Source: Albifimbria verrucaria
Taxonomy: Eukaryota; Ascomycota; Sordariomycetes; Hypocreales; Stachybotryaceae
Assembly (NCBI GenBank): GCA_020081605.1
Contig: JAHREC010000019.1
Coordinates: 1 to 64,000 of the forward strand
Reading direction: 5' to 3'
DNA length: 64,000 bases
The notes under the pieces are model-generated. The model was not told where the DNA came from, did not search any database, and saw only the letters and a program-made list of their open reading frames with translations. The position numbers were made by a program, and so were the translations under genes. Positions 1 to 11,166 of the stretch are shown here, piece by piece (the first letter of the stretch is position 1; each line of letters starts with the position of its first letter).

Positions 1-102
1 CTAACCCTAACCCTAACCCTAACCCTAACCCTAACCCTAACCCTAACTCCTAACCCTAACTCCTAACCCTAACCCTAACCCTAACCCTAACCCTAACCCT
101 AA
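1..102. repeat. Telomere repeat array (CCCTAA)n
   Basis: Tandem CCCTAA units run from the first base, with two degenerate CTCCTAA variants near positions 46-66. The C-rich strand read 5' to 3' from base 1 is the orientation expected at a left chromosome end, so base 1 is at or very near the physical terminus. TTAGGG-type telomeres are standard for filamentous ascomycetes. Confidence 0.97.
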
Positions 103-1200
103 TTTCCGTTGGGTTAGGGCTAAGGCTACGGGTAGGGTTACGCGTAGGGTTAAGGCCAAGATTAGGCCTGCAGTTTCACCCTTTCTACTCTCTTCACGCT
201 ACTTTTCCGCTTTTTGCCGTTTAGTAGCCGCCTTTAACTGTCTGTTGTTTGCTTCTCGCCCTTGTAAGAAGTCGTAGGCTTCGGCCTTCTTAAACGACCA
301 GCAACAAGGGACCGCCAGAGGGTAACGAGTGGAGACCGAAAAGCAAAGACGCAAACAGTCGGTTACTTGTAAGCGCGTAGTGGAGACCACCCAGGTAGGA
401 AAGATCAGGTAGCCTTAAGGTTCTAGGCTTCAAACAAGTGGAAACCAGTGACTAGCAAAGTAGTAACCAGCAGAGGCCGAGAGTGCTTAGTAAAGACCCT
501 GAAGCAAAAAGCAGACGGCAGATGGCCAACCACACCTGGCGGACAGTAGCAACTTAGAAAGAGCAAACGGAAAAGAAAGCTAAGCAGGTTGCAGGCGACG
601 ACAACAGACAACCGATCTAGAACAGAAAGGACTGGTGGGAAAAGGTTAACAGGCTAAAGCGGGAGGTAAAGAACAAAGAGCAGAGAACAGAGCAGAGAAC
701 AGAGCAGAGAACAGAGCAGAGAACAGAGCAGAGAACAGAGCAGAGAACAGAGCAGAGAACAGAGCAGAGAACAGAGCAGAGAACAGAGCAGAGAACAGAG
801 CAGAGAACAGAAGATAGACAAGAAAGAGTAGAAAACAGCGACTAGATAGCGAGAACAAACAGGCACCAACAAGCAACTGGGAGAAGCGCTTAGACAAGCT
901 AGGGCAGCGTGACACTAGGAGACTCAACCGCAGACAACAGACAACAGACAACAGACAGCAAAAAGTAGCTTGTGAAAAACTTCCTACAACTTCCTACAAC
1001 TCCTCCTTCCTCAGTGATTAGAGAACTTAACCCACCTTCTCTTAAACTCTTCGTCTTTTCAGTCTAACAAGAACCTTAGCTAGTAACCCTGGCCCACCTC
1101 GGCCTTCAACCCTGTTCTTTGTACCCTTAACCAAACTTCTTCTGCAGACCCTAGGGCCAAAGATCCTCAAGGTCAGGGTTAGGTTAGGGTCAGGGTCAGA
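103..1200. repeat. Telomere-associated low-complexity sequence
   Basis: Degenerate telomere-like words (gtagggtta, ggttagggt) occur at about 105-165 and again at about 1166-1198. Between them lie purine-biased low-complexity DNA, the 12-bp tandem array and short direct repeats such as acaacag units near 935-958 and acttcctaca units near 978-1000. The open frames here are low-complexity translations and show no family signal, so I call no gene. Confidence 0.75.
677..810. repeat. 12-bp tandem repeat, about 11 copies
   Basis: The unit agagcagagaac is repeated head to tail with essentially no variation over about 134 bp. Perfect homogeneity implies recent expansion. It lies inside the telomere-associated region and there are no spacers, so it is a minisatellite and not a CRISPR-like array. 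Confidence 0.93.
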
Positions 1201-2116
1201 AATTTACCTACCCTATATGCTTGGTCTGCTCGCTTCTATCAACCTTTTCACTCATAACTAGCACTTACCGATAGCTGTTAGAATACTATTTCACCCTATG
1301 CCTTGTATACCTGCCATTTTAACCAGAGTAACCTTAATAGCTGCTCTTTCCTCACGCTTTAAGGTTGGCGGTTAGCGGTTCGACAACGTAGCGGTTAGCG
1401 CTGGCCATAGGACCATGACTAATCTGCCGATAACCCTGATCCTGCAAATCGGCCACCGGACGTTAAGTTGATCCATCCCACGTTTTCCTGCCTAACGCCA
1501 GCACAGGTTATCCTGCTGTATCCTCCTACGAACCAACAGCCTGTTGGTTATCACCCCCAAAGCCCCTGTTGAGGCTGTGTAACCTAAGCCGCAGGACGTC
1601 AATCCATAGATCGCTATAAATTAATGCATCAGCCCCTTTACCAACTTTCTCATCATGCCGCCCGTTGGCTCCCATCCGAATAGCACCTTCGGCCTAATCA
1701 GCTTAAACATAATGCTCAAGAGTTCACTTCACTATAGAAACCATTAAAATTATATTCTTTTATATATCCATCGTCAATTCATAGAATGGCGTCAAAACAT
1801 GCCCACTCTACAGAGACAAGTGAGTCTTAGTGCCCTAATTGGTCCCATTCGCCTGGGAAGTAGCTGATCAGTACCCTAGACCTTGACGCTCGAACTCAAT
1901 CTGACGAGTGTTTGGGGCTTCCCACCCGGGCTCAAGCTATTCGGTGCTGGAGCTCAATTATATTCATGCAGGGGATGAATATCTGGAAGGCCTATCCTAT
2001 CTACCTAAATTATATGGTCGTGGGCTGGGGCGGCCTGAGTCTTTTGAAGCAGGCCGTCTTTTATTAGGTGCCTTAGGGATTTGTATCTTTGTCGCTGTGC
2101 CTATTATATTTCTATG
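1201..2116. other. Gene-free subtelomeric stretch
   Basis: Only short frames without recognisable content occur. The DNA has ordinary base composition and no obvious repeat. The 72-residue plus-strand frame at 1908-2126 shows no signal peptide or motif and is not called. Confidence 0.5.
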
Positions 2117-3285
2117 TCAAAGGTAATAGCTATAGTTATCCTCTCTTCGGCTTATGCTATATTGATTATGAAGATATTTATCGAGATGGAACCTGGTGCC
2201 CCATTCATCGCCGACCATACATTGCTCGTGATATTTCAGGTTGAACCCATAAGTAATCCACCCTATGATTGATTCCTGTTCCTTTGAGGGCCCGAACGCA
2301 GCAATAGCTCCTTGGGCCATAATTAAACGATTATAGTAATCCAGTATATTCCACTGAAACCCTTTGTAGTCGCTGTTCTCGCTAGGGATCTCGATAGAAC
2401 AAGCTACTTCATCGTACAACCACCTTAAGTTCTTATAGCTAAACTCCGGCAGATCGTTAATCTCGCTGTTCATCATCGCCTTGGCATCCAGGCCGCCACT
2501 GTCGAAGTATTGCTGATTATATATCTTCTCAACCCCGTCACGGCTCTGAAGGCGTCTCTCGTTAAGTTTTGTTCGTGGTCCAGGGCCGTAGCCTAATTTA
2601 ACACGTCTTTCCATAGTGATTGGATCGATATCCATGATTGCGATATGGAGGTCTTGACTGCCATGTTGAAGTGCAAAGACTGGGTGTTGCTTCTCTTGTC
2701 GCTTCGAGAGTGGGTTAAGCTTTGGTTCGTTCCACATGCCAATATGCCGAACTTCATGGCCAAGTTGCTGCGTTAAAATATCCTCCATTCGACGATGGAG
2801 TTTAACGGATCGCGGGAATTCATTGGGGTTCCTTACATTGGGCCCAAGGTTCCAATCATGCATCTCCACGAGCTCGCCAAGTAATTCGCCTGCCGTTACC
2901 CTAGCTTTTGTATCAAGGCTTTTGGCAAGGGCGATCGACATCTCGCCATAACCCCTTCTTAGGGCTAGAGCTGCCAGAACCGTGAATACTGCACCCTTAA
3001 TGCATGAGTACCTATTCTGCTCGACATCTTCGGACTTAGCGTATGCCCGACAAGATGTAACGAGTTCCCAAAGTCCAAAGCCCATGCCTGGGGTTCCGGC
3101 CACCACTTCAATGTTGATTGGCCATGCATTCCAAAATCGAATCGACTTCGTGGCCGATTCTGAACGGAGAGAGTGGTATTTGACTCCAATATATCTATAT
3201 TACTATATATTAACAGGGTCCTCACGAATGCCAGTTTAACAAGACATACCAATAGCTGCACCCTTACTGTACCTATTTTCGCCAC
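2117..3285 (-). CDS. Unrecognised protein, possibly two exons
   Basis: A continuous frame of about 329 codons ends at 2117. It stays open upstream of its first listed residue to near 3205, so the GTG at 3106 is not a real start. A likely first ATG at 3285 encodes a hydrophobic stretch (MAKIGTVRVQLLVCLVKLAF) that could be a signal peptide. A GTGAGG donor near 3223 and a TATAG-type acceptor near 3200 suggest an intron, though the phase does not close cleanly. The body has a Gly/hydrophobic segment (VAGTPGMGFGLWELV), a hydrophobic run (AVFTVLAALAL) and a charged, Trp/Tyr-rich C-terminal half. I do not recognise the family. It is divergent from the small secreted protein at 4170, about 0.9 kb away, so the two may share a promoter region. 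No breaks are seen in the main frame. Confidence 0.55.
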
Positions 3286-4169
3286 ATTTCCTCTGAGGAA
3301 ATGGACTTATATGTAGTGCCATTAGACAGGGGTTGAAGAATAGAAGCAAGAGTATAATCTGGCACAAGGGCCCAGCATAAGATAATAATCGATACTCTCA
3401 TAATGCAATAGTAAGAAAGGCTGGTTAATATTGCAGGATTTCTAGCGTTCTTATATCGTGGAGTCGAATATTATATTATTATATTATAATGGCGGAAATA
3501 CAGTCCCCTTTTAAGCTATTAATTATCTGTTAGTTTATTGCTAACCTTACTCCATCCAGAACCAAACGCTTATCAGCTTATTCTTTTCCCTTTTTAGCAT
3601 CTTTGTTGGTGGCTTGTGGCTTCTCCGTCTTGAGTTGGCCGCAGACCCCCATATACAAGTCATGCGGTGAATGATTCGTATGATGATGGGGTCTGGAACA
3701 TATAAATAGTATCCAGAAGCTTGTGGGATATGCGGTTAGAATAAGGTCCGCTGTCAGCGTGTGCGAGAAGCATCGGTTTTATGATACGCAGCTCCGTGTA
3801 CGAGATATGATTGCTCCGACATGCCCCCAATTCCTGGGGCTTGTCTGGATCATGAGGCTGAGAAGCGTGGGTTTGTTGGTAAGCATATGTTACAGGATTC
3901 CAAACAGCGCAAGATACGCTCTAACACCCCTGTAGTAATCAGGGCGCAGCAAGCCACCGAACAAAAACGGCGATTTACAGTCTGGTGTTTTCTAACCAAC
4001 GAACAATTCTCCCATCAGTATTAAGAATTCATAAATAGCAGCCATACTTTATAATATATATTTAAATATGTAAGCTCTACGATTCTGAATATTTCTATGA
4101 ACTTTAAATCTTAATCTTTTCTTTAGGCTACCTATATTCATCTCTTGTGAATAGTTGAAAATCACAAAC
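3286..4169. promoter_or_regulatory. Divergent intergenic region
   Basis: About 880 bp separates the two divergent genes at 2117-3285 and 4170-4649. It holds AT-rich tracts (about 3465-3495 and 4048-4070) that could serve as core promoters on each side, and no convincing coding frame. The 67-residue plus frame at 3821-4024 has no supporting features. Regulatory function is inferred from position only. Confidence 0.35.
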
Positions 4170-4649
4170 ATGCATCTATCTTTAAAATATATACTTTCTC
4201 TTGCCTTTATCCCGTTGAGTCTCCTAGGCGCTATTGCCACACCGATAACTCAAACTGGCGAAGTCCATGGTCATCTTAACCAGCGCACCCCAGTCTGGAA
4301 TTGGCCTCGTTGCACTTTTGCAGAGGAAGGGCAATGTACTCTCTATATGGCAACGGGGAAACCATATCCAACCTTCACACAATATCGCACGTTTGCACTT
4401 TTCGATCATAAATGCAAACTCACATCCCTTTATTATACAGACATAAAGGAGAAGATTGTCAATCTCAAAGGCCATCTACCAGGTGGCATAAGAATCGCAG
4501 TCGACGATCAAATGCAACCGGAAGGTGCTATATCTTATCGTTTAGTAGATACTCCTCTTGGTAGTGGCTTGGAGTGCCATGATTGGGGGAGTATGTGGAT
4601 GGCATCGGCTGCAGGAGACATTTCCCTGTTAAGCAACATTTTCTATTAG
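4170..4649 (+). CDS. Small secreted protein, candidate effector
   Basis: The single-exon frame gives 159 residues. I start at the ATG at 4170, not the upstream TTG at 4155, because it places a classic signal peptide at the N-terminus (MHLSLKYILSLAFIPLSLLG, with a likely cleavage site after an Ala near residue 22). The mature part is about 135 residues with four cysteines (PRCTF, GQCTL, HKCKL, LECHD), enough for two disulfides, and ends in an aromatic-rich tail. No enzymatic motif is visible. Size, secretion and Cys content fit a fungal effector-like or otherwise extracellular protein, but that role is inferred. The frame is intact, unlike many neighbours. Confidence 0.72.
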   Translation: MHLSLKYILSLAFIPLSLLGAIATPITQTGEVHGHLNQRTPVWNWPRCTFAEEGQCTLYMATGKPYPTFTQYRTFALFDHKCKLTSLYYTDIKEKIVNLKGHLPGGIRIAVDDQMQPEGAISYRLVDTPLGSGLECHDWGSMWMASAAGDISLLSNIFY

Positions 4650-4900
4650 CTACGATAGCCTGATATACATTGGTTGTGTTTAGTGAAAAAGAAAGCAGCA
4701 TTAAGTCGGCCCTAGAGTATATAAACCCAACCTAACCTTAACCCCCAGCCGCTTAAGTGTTTGCTACCTCCCAAGAATGGAAAGTGCTGAAGAAACTTAA
4801 CATTAATACAATAAAAGCGAGCTTAGCTCTTGTCAATTAAACGGCAGGATTACCTAAGCCCCATGCCCCACTGTATATAATCTAGTGGGTGACAGTACTA

Positions 4901-5866
4901 TTATATTATTTTTTTCTGGTAAAGCCGATCCATACGGATTCCATGTATAGCCTTGTCTAACTCCTGGGCCGCTGTTGCTGTAGATATTTTAATGCTTTCT
5001 TCGATATCCGCCTTTATAACCGCTTCCTCCTTTTCTAACTTGATCTTCTGCGCTGCGATACCCTTGAGGTCTTCTGGAACCCTGCAGGAAGCAAATTTCC
5101 ACCTCATCATGCAACCTCACCAGGCATCGTTCCCTACTTTGATACAGCGATACTAGAGAAGGAACATAACCATTTTGTCCGAGTAGGGTTAGAAGTCGAT
5201 GGCTCTGTTTTAACAGACGCCTCATTTCACCCGCGTCGACTTCCTCACGCTCCGCTGATATTTTTGTATGGTGTTCATTGCCTGTATTAGATCCTCGAAG
5301 TCTTCGTCGCTTATCCATCTGGGGAAACGGTATCGATGCTCTTTCCATAGAACCGCCCACGATTCAAGATTAGCCGACGCTGCGCAATCCCATCCGCGCT
5401 CCTTTAGCGTATCTGCCAACACTGCTTTGGCGTATAAAAAGCATGCTTCTTCCATCATACATCGCACAGTTCCGAAAAACTCATACTGTAAGCGGAATGG
5501 TAGGAAGGCTCGACCTAGGAAATTTCTTTCATGGCCCACTGGCACTGGCTTTGGTTAGGTCTTCAAACGACGAGCTCTCATATACAGACCCATACCTTCA
5601 CCCCGTGCCATCGACGCAGCCATACTCGCTATACGGTCTTCGTTCTGATCGATGCCGTTCGCAGTTCTATCGTCGCTTGCTCCGTGACCCTTCATCGTGT
5701 CCTTTGGGGAGGCTGAGCCCCCTCCTCGCGAGGCGAAACGGGCTCTTCTGCTCGTGCGTTTCTTCGTAGGACGTATTAGATGCGATTTCCATGTTTGCTC
5801 CTGTTCTGCGAATGTCCTTGCCGCTTCTGCCGCCTTCTGAGCTGCCGTCCTCTTCTTCTTCGCCAT
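4901..5866 (-). CDS. Fungal hypothetical protein, frame-disrupted
   Basis: Several overlapping minus-strand frames share one protein-like signal. A basic N-terminal segment (MAKKKRTAAQKAAEAARTF, 5866-5555) is followed by a folded-looking middle (MEEACFLYAKAVLADTLKER, 5545-5222). The C-terminal end is charged and probably coiled-coil (EEAVIKADIEESIKIS, 5110-4901). At least three frame changes or unseen introns separate them. The middle resembles a family common in fungal accessory regions whose function I do not know. It could be two genes, with the basic segment separate. No catalytic motif is seen. Confidence 0.45.
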
Positions 5867-6099
5867 TGCTGTAATGGTTCGCTATCCGGTTCTTGGTGGC
5901 GAGGATGATGTTCGCTACTTTCTCGAGGGAGAGGAAAAGAAGGGAGAGAAGGAAGAAGTCGATGCATATGAGACATGCGAAATCGCGGTCCGGAATATAT
6001 ATAAACCACCGGACCACAAACATACAGTGCCCTTGAAGTCAGACTCTACGACAGACCGTCGTGCAAGCTTCGAATACGCTTCCTCAATGCAGCAGACAA

Positions 6100-6590
6100 C
6101 TAAGATGCCTCTTCTAACGCGCTATTTGTCAACGCGTCTGCTTGCTCATTGTGCTCTCGCGCTACATGCCAAAACAAAACCTCCACACCGACTTTACGAA
6201 GCGTATCAATCCACTTATCTAATTCCTTGAAAAGGTCCGAGTTACGAACTATTTTCTGCTTTGCTGTCCAATAAACCCTGTCTTTTCATACCCACCGGTT
6301 CGGAACCCAGTCCGTGATCCCGTCTACCACATATGCTGAATCTGCTTTGATCACTACTAGATCCAGCCTCTTACCCCAAACCGTTCTTTTTGTATATCGC
6401 ATGGGCCACTTGAAGCGCAATAATGGCAGCCTGAAGTTCTGCCACCTGATTCGTCGTGCGAACACTCGATAATGACGCTTTATTGTATTCGAGTATTCCT
6501 GACAAACACACCTGCAGCCATTCTGGCTGTTGGTGTTCCATTGTACCGGCACACACCATCGACGGCAATGACTATGCAATCTAGATGCAT
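6100..6590 (-). pseudogene. RNase H1-like ribonuclease relic
   Basis: Read across three frames, the minus strand spells a type 1 RNase H. The N-terminal strand carries Asp in AVDGVCRYNG (about 6560). The helix carries Glu in TNQVAELQAAIIALQ (about 6430). VVIKADSAYVVDGITDWV carries the third acidic residue (about 6330), and HVAREHNEQADALTN near 6130 carries the last Asp. All four DEDD metal-binding residues are present. There are frame changes near 6490 and 6383 and one in-frame TGA near 6287, where a Trp or Arg codon would be expected. RNase H cleaves RNA in RNA:DNA hybrids. Length is about 160 residues, a complete domain. It could be a stand-alone gene or part of a retroelement, but no reverse transcriptase is nearby. 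At least the TGA looks like a real G-to-A or C-to-T lesion. Confidence 0.78.
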
Positions 6591-6679
6591 TTCCCATCTG
6601 TGTAAGGGGTTTCACATCACAATTTCAAACGCTGCTTATACCATGCATTTATATATTGAGCTTCAGTGACTAGACCTCA

Positions 6680-7500
6680 ACACCACTTTTAACCTTTGTC
6701 CCATCGTTTGGTTTTCCAGAGGCTGCATAAAGGAGGGGAGGGATATGCGGCGTGGTATGGTTTGACCATTCATAAAGCAGTAACCCAATCGTTCGCCAAG
6801 GCGTCAGAAACCCTCGTTTAATCCCGGTTTGGACGATTGAAGCTGCTGCGTGAGGGTGGGGGTTTGTAGGTTCGTGGCCACCAAGCCAATGAGTGGTGGC
6901 CTATGGGCTGTGAACCAACCTTATTTAAAAGCATTGGTGGGAAGCAAACCCGGGAATTCGGACTGGCGAGGGTCACTACGTGAGTTCCTTTTATTCTAGC
7001 TGGCACAGTCGGACCTTTGTGTGATGTCGGCGTCCTATTGCAGGGCCAACCGCATACACAATCGTTCTTGGTATGGAACCCCGTGGGCACCCTATTGGTT
7101 GCGACCGCATCGTCCGGGTACTCACCCAGGCACATTTACAGGGTAGCGGGGAGCCAACTGCATAAGAGAACGAAACGATGAGATAACGACCCAACAGTAA
7201 ATTGTCAAATATTCCTAGGACCTCCCGGCTCTTGCATGGGCTCGGTTAGGATTCCTGGATATGGATACCAACAGCATATAGGATCATCGTAGGCGAGGGC
7301 TTTCGGGCTAGTCGAGACAGCCACCTCCCGCTCTTTCCGCTCTTCCAGGCCGGGGTTCAATGGGATAAAGGCACAGTACACTGTTCCGCGTAAAACTATA
7401 AAGAGGTGGCCGATTTCCTCCTTCCAATCTCCAGCCCGACTCATCTCCTTAGCCCTCACCTGACCATCCGACCATCCAATCATCCAATCGTCCGCACCCT
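6680..7500. other. Region without a confident gene
   Basis: About 800 bp of ordinary composition. The 105-residue minus frame at 6818-7135 and the 101-residue frame at 7205-7510 show no family-like features. The last 100 bp form the upstream region of the secreted-protein gene at 7509. Confidence 0.4.
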
Positions 7501-7508
7501 TTGCCAAC

Positions 7509-8064
7509 ATGCTCTTCCTTCCCTTATCCTTGGCCTTGCCGCCAGTGTCAACGCAATCGACCTCTACCTCGGTTGGAGGGGCGGCAGCAACTACGTTGCT
7601 TGCCGTAACATAAACCCCAACGTCTGCTGCTCCACTGCTGCAGGAGGGAGCCCTTCAACAGCCTTGACTTCAGAGAGATCCCCAGGAACTGGAACATCCA
7701 GTGCCGTGGCCACAGAGGCCCCCAGTGTGGCTCGCTGGCCGAGGTCAAGCAGAGCAACGGCGCTACCGCAGTTAGCCTGTTCAACTCTGACTTTGGTGGC
7801 TCTGGCTATGGCTTCGTCTCTAAGCGCTCCACGGACGATGCTGTTGTTGAGACCGTAAGGCCATCTCTCTTGGTCTTTGGAGACGGGGCTCAATATGATC
7901 TTTCCGAATTGACTGAATCTTCCTATGATGAAATGGTATGTGCCTCTTACGTCCCATAGGCTTGAACCATAAGTGCTTTTGCTAATGACCATGGTAGTTA
8001 GTACCAGCTTTTCCGCTACCATCCTCCGAGTCATAACATGGCATCCTCCCTCGCTTAACCCCTC
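7509..8064 (+). CDS. Small secreted protein, frame-shifted
   Basis: ATG at 7509 starts a hydrophobic leader (MLFLP, then LILGLAASVNA one frame away) ending in an Ala-rich signal-peptidase-like site. The mature part begins IDLYLGWRGGSNYVACRN and contains a CC pair (NPNVCCST). After a second one-base shift near 7655 the signal continues as FNSLDFREIPRNWNIQCRG and GSGYGFVSKRSTDDAVVE until about 7935, where a GTATGT donor begins a probable intron of about 70 bp. Both shifts sit in CCC runs that would read through with one extra C. I recognise the pattern as a fungal small secreted protein family of unknown function. It is either intact in the organism or very recently broken. Confidence 0.55.
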
Positions 8065-8475
8065 GCTTGACCCCTCGCGCTTCCAAAGAGTCTACCTGCT
8101 AATGTTCGTATTCTTCGTCTACAGTCTCCGAATCGCAGCTTCGAACGGTTCCTCCGACGATGTTCCCGCCAAATTCGACACATCCAGGATCGAGTAAAGG
8201 TTCGATATGGTGGCTTGAGCGCTTGAATATATGCCAGCCTGGTCCGACGTTCCTCTTGCGATCACCTTGACTGCGGAGGGTAACAGGTTGCCTTGCATAC
8301 TTAGTTAAACATTATAGAACTCTGCTACCTCATTCCCTACAAGTCCCATATCCCTTCCAGTGTGTGACTAAATACAGTAATCTGTGAAGTTGAAAATCCA
8401 TAGCCCAATTTTTAAGAACAGCAGCTTTCGTTCAGCTCGGCACCCACACAAGCTCAATAATACCATCAAGTGCCT

Positions 8476-10133
8476 TCATGGGCCTTTTTCTTCTACCATC
8501 CATCGCTCATCATCCTTCTTTCGAACATATACCTGTAACACGGACCTGTCCTCCATGACTTGCGAGTCACGAAGCTCCCAAGCAATCTTCTTACCCGTTT
8601 TGAGGAGCGAGGGGCGCTGAGGGCCATACGTGTAGTCGAAGTTCCACACATGCTCCTCGAACAGCGGGCGAAATGTACGCTCCACCTGACTCAGGTCGAA
8701 GTCGATCCCATCGGGGTAGTGCGCAATGCTATAACCGTTGGAGATGATGAAGTTGTCCGCAGTAACGAAGCGCTGAAACGGGCAGTCCTCGCCGCACGTA
8801 TAGGATATCTTGGTGGTATTTAGCGGGTTGGCCGAGTGCCACTTGTCGCCTCTCTTGAAATGATGAATGCTGTACGGCTTAAATCCGCCTTCGTAGAAAC
8901 CCGATGCGTCTCCTACAAGATCGAGCTGCCAGAGGTCCTTCAGGTGCGTGAGACGTATGTCGGTGTTCTCGCATATGCACTTACGAAGGAGAATGTCTCC
9001 TGAGGACCCCAGCCGGTGTTGGACTGCTTGATCTTGGCCCTCGTCCGGCAAGCGTCAATGCGACTGGAAACGATACCCGCCAAAGGACGGCTGAGGAAGA
9101 CTCCACCGCCTCCAAAAGCTTGGGAGCCGTGCACCTTCACGGCCGTAACGTCCTCGGATAAGGTGCCGATATATAACAGCCTTGTATGATCATACTGCTT
9201 GAACCGCTCGACGAGGCCATTCATCGCCGTGAAGAAGGTGTCGTCATCGCACAAGACCAGCCACTTCCTGTTCGGGGAGTCTTTGTGGGAGTAAAGCATA
9301 GGCACCAGGTTGAGGTACCGGACAGCCATCTCCTTCTCTATCCGGCTATCCCACCCGCTCACTTCGGAATCGATACCGGCATCGGCAAGTCGTTGCGCGA
9401 CCTCCGTAAGCTCCGCATCCGTGACGTCAAGGAGGCGAAGGAGGAGCTTGCCTCCGTTAGACCTGCCTTTGCTGTCGGTTAGCCAGTAGGCCCACTCTTG
9501 GATCATCGAAGGGTCGCTGAGGCGCTTGTATGTGGTGGAAATGGCGAATATGAAGTCGGAGAGATCAGCATCGGCCGGGAAAGGCGACTCCGGGACGGAA
9601 ACCTCCAAGGGTTCGCTGCATTTCTCTTCCTGGTCGTGGCCACTCAGCAGATCCACCACCCGGAAGCCTTCGGCGTCATTACCTGATGACAGGAGGTTCT
9701 GCGGTAGCGAAGTATAAGATTGACGCTCGATGGGCTTGCGCGTGAAGCTGATGTAGCGTCTCAAATACTCGACTTGATCGTCCAGCTTGTATCTGTCACT
9801 TATCTCACGAAGCCTGTCCGTATCAACATTGCAATTCATAACGTGGCTCGATGACGGCCGTGCGCCATGTGCGCTGGTGTTGATGGGTTTGGCTTGATCA
9901 CCGCCCGAAAGTTTCGGCTTGACAGCGGATACATCTTTTAAATCAGATGTTTTTAGAAGCAAGTCTGTGGTATACGGTCTCGTTGATGGTAAGTTCCAAT
10001 ATGCTATCAAAAGAACGGCAATAAGCACAACAAGCTTGAGAGCTCTTGAGAAGGAGCTCCGTATGCCCCAGGTTGACTGGATTAATGCCTTCGCTAGGGT
10101 GCAGGCTCGTGGCTTTCGCCGACCAATACACAC
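8476..10133 (-). CDS. GT31/Fringe-like (DUF604) glycosyltransferase
   Basis: About 550 residues. A type II membrane topology is visible: a short basic N-terminus, then a single transmembrane anchor (LKLVVLIAVLLIAYWNL, residues about 32-48), then a luminal domain. The catalytic region has WLVLCDDDTFF (metal-binding DxD), FGGGGVFLS, and downstream LTHLKDLWQLDLVGD and YSIHHF, as in fungal Fringe-like proteins. Such enzymes transfer a sugar from a nucleotide-sugar to glycoprotein or glycolipid acceptors in the Golgi; the acceptor is unknown. The frame changes once near 9005, exactly at GGGG in the TGWG segment, and the conserved signal continues in the new frame to 8476. One missing G would explain it. 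Confidence 0.8.
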
Positions 10134-10727
10134 TATGCGGGGCCTCTAGGCGGCCGATCCACCCTACCATAGCTAGGTAGGACAGTAAGCAAATGCGGTT
10201 GGGTAAAGAAGGGTGTCGGTATTCAGGGCATACAAGTAATAGAGTTGCCTACCAAAGTAGGTTAAGGGGCTTAAGGTGTCAATTGAAACGGCGAGGCCGA
10301 GGCATTAATGGCTGTTGGTTATGTAAATTTGTGGCAGAACCAACAGCCAAGCAATTTAATATCCTGGCTGGTGGTGGATCCTCGCTTCAGCCTGAGCCAC
10401 TCAGCACGTGGTGGTGCTGTGGGAAGGAAATGCAATGGCTAGATCCCCTGTCCAACATTTAGATGGATGTGAAGTATACTGACAAATATTATGTATATAA
10501 CTTAGGGGAAAAGGATGTCTGTAGCATCGCGGCGGAGAATGACCAATGCTGATTGGTCAATTTTATCATGGCTATCCATCACCGACAAATCGCCCGAATT
10601 TTAATTCTTTCCTAGCTCACTATCCGGTGACATGTTCCTCGTCCTGTCTTACTTGGTGAATCATGCTATTAAGTAACCTTGTTATTTTTACTATCGATTT
10701 CGTACTGAAAACCACCTTCGAAGGGAT
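10134..10727. other. Region without a confident gene
   Basis: About 590 bp between the glycosyltransferase start and a possible small gene. Short frames have no features. It presumably includes the glycosyltransferase promoter. Confidence 0.4.
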
Positions 10728-11087
10728 ATGAGCGACGGATCGTCTAGACCTCGCTTTAGGGGCCCTCCGCCCCCAAGTAGGCTGCCCATAAACAAGCCAT
10801 CAAATGACTTGGATAGGCCTGGAAGCACGAGATATAACCCCATTGTCCTTGACGAGCATAACGATACTGATAATTGTGTGGAGGGTGAAGATGATACTGA
10901 GGGAAACACACGGCCGTGGCAGGCAACAAGGTCAAACAAGGGTAATGCTGGGAGTTACCTCTGGATACTCAACCAATAAGCAATCCGTCTCTCATACCGT
11001 GTCTCTGGTTGTTAGGAAGATAATGGTTTTGACACACCAAGGATAATAGCAAAACCAAGATGAGGGTGGAGGAAATGACAGTTAAAG
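10728..11087 (+). CDS. Possible small hypothetical protein
   Basis: ATG at 10728 opens a Pro/Arg/Asp-rich, probably disordered chain (MSDGSSRPRFRGPPPPSRL) of about 70 residues up to a possible GTAATG donor near 10941. A plausible TTAG acceptor near 11016 would add about 15 residues ending at 11087. There is no domain and no signal peptide. Composition is protein-like but support is weak; it could be chance or the remnant of a longer gene. Confidence 0.25.
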
Positions 11088-11166
11088 GGATATCGACAAT
11101 GCTCGTGCAATAAGCAACGGAGGGTTTTGCAATGTATCCAAGAACGCTCTGGATTATATTGTGCAA

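Noticed and set aside
677..810. CRISPR-like regular repeats
   Set aside because: Units are contiguous with no unique spacers and the organism is a eukaryote.
646..951. 101-residue minus frame with repeated SALF units
   Set aside because: It is the translation of the 12-bp DNA repeat; no start context or non-repeat protein signal.
6100..6590. Endogenous virus or retrotransposon
   Set aside because: Only the RNase H domain is present; no reverse transcriptase, capsid, protease or LTR is visible nearby.
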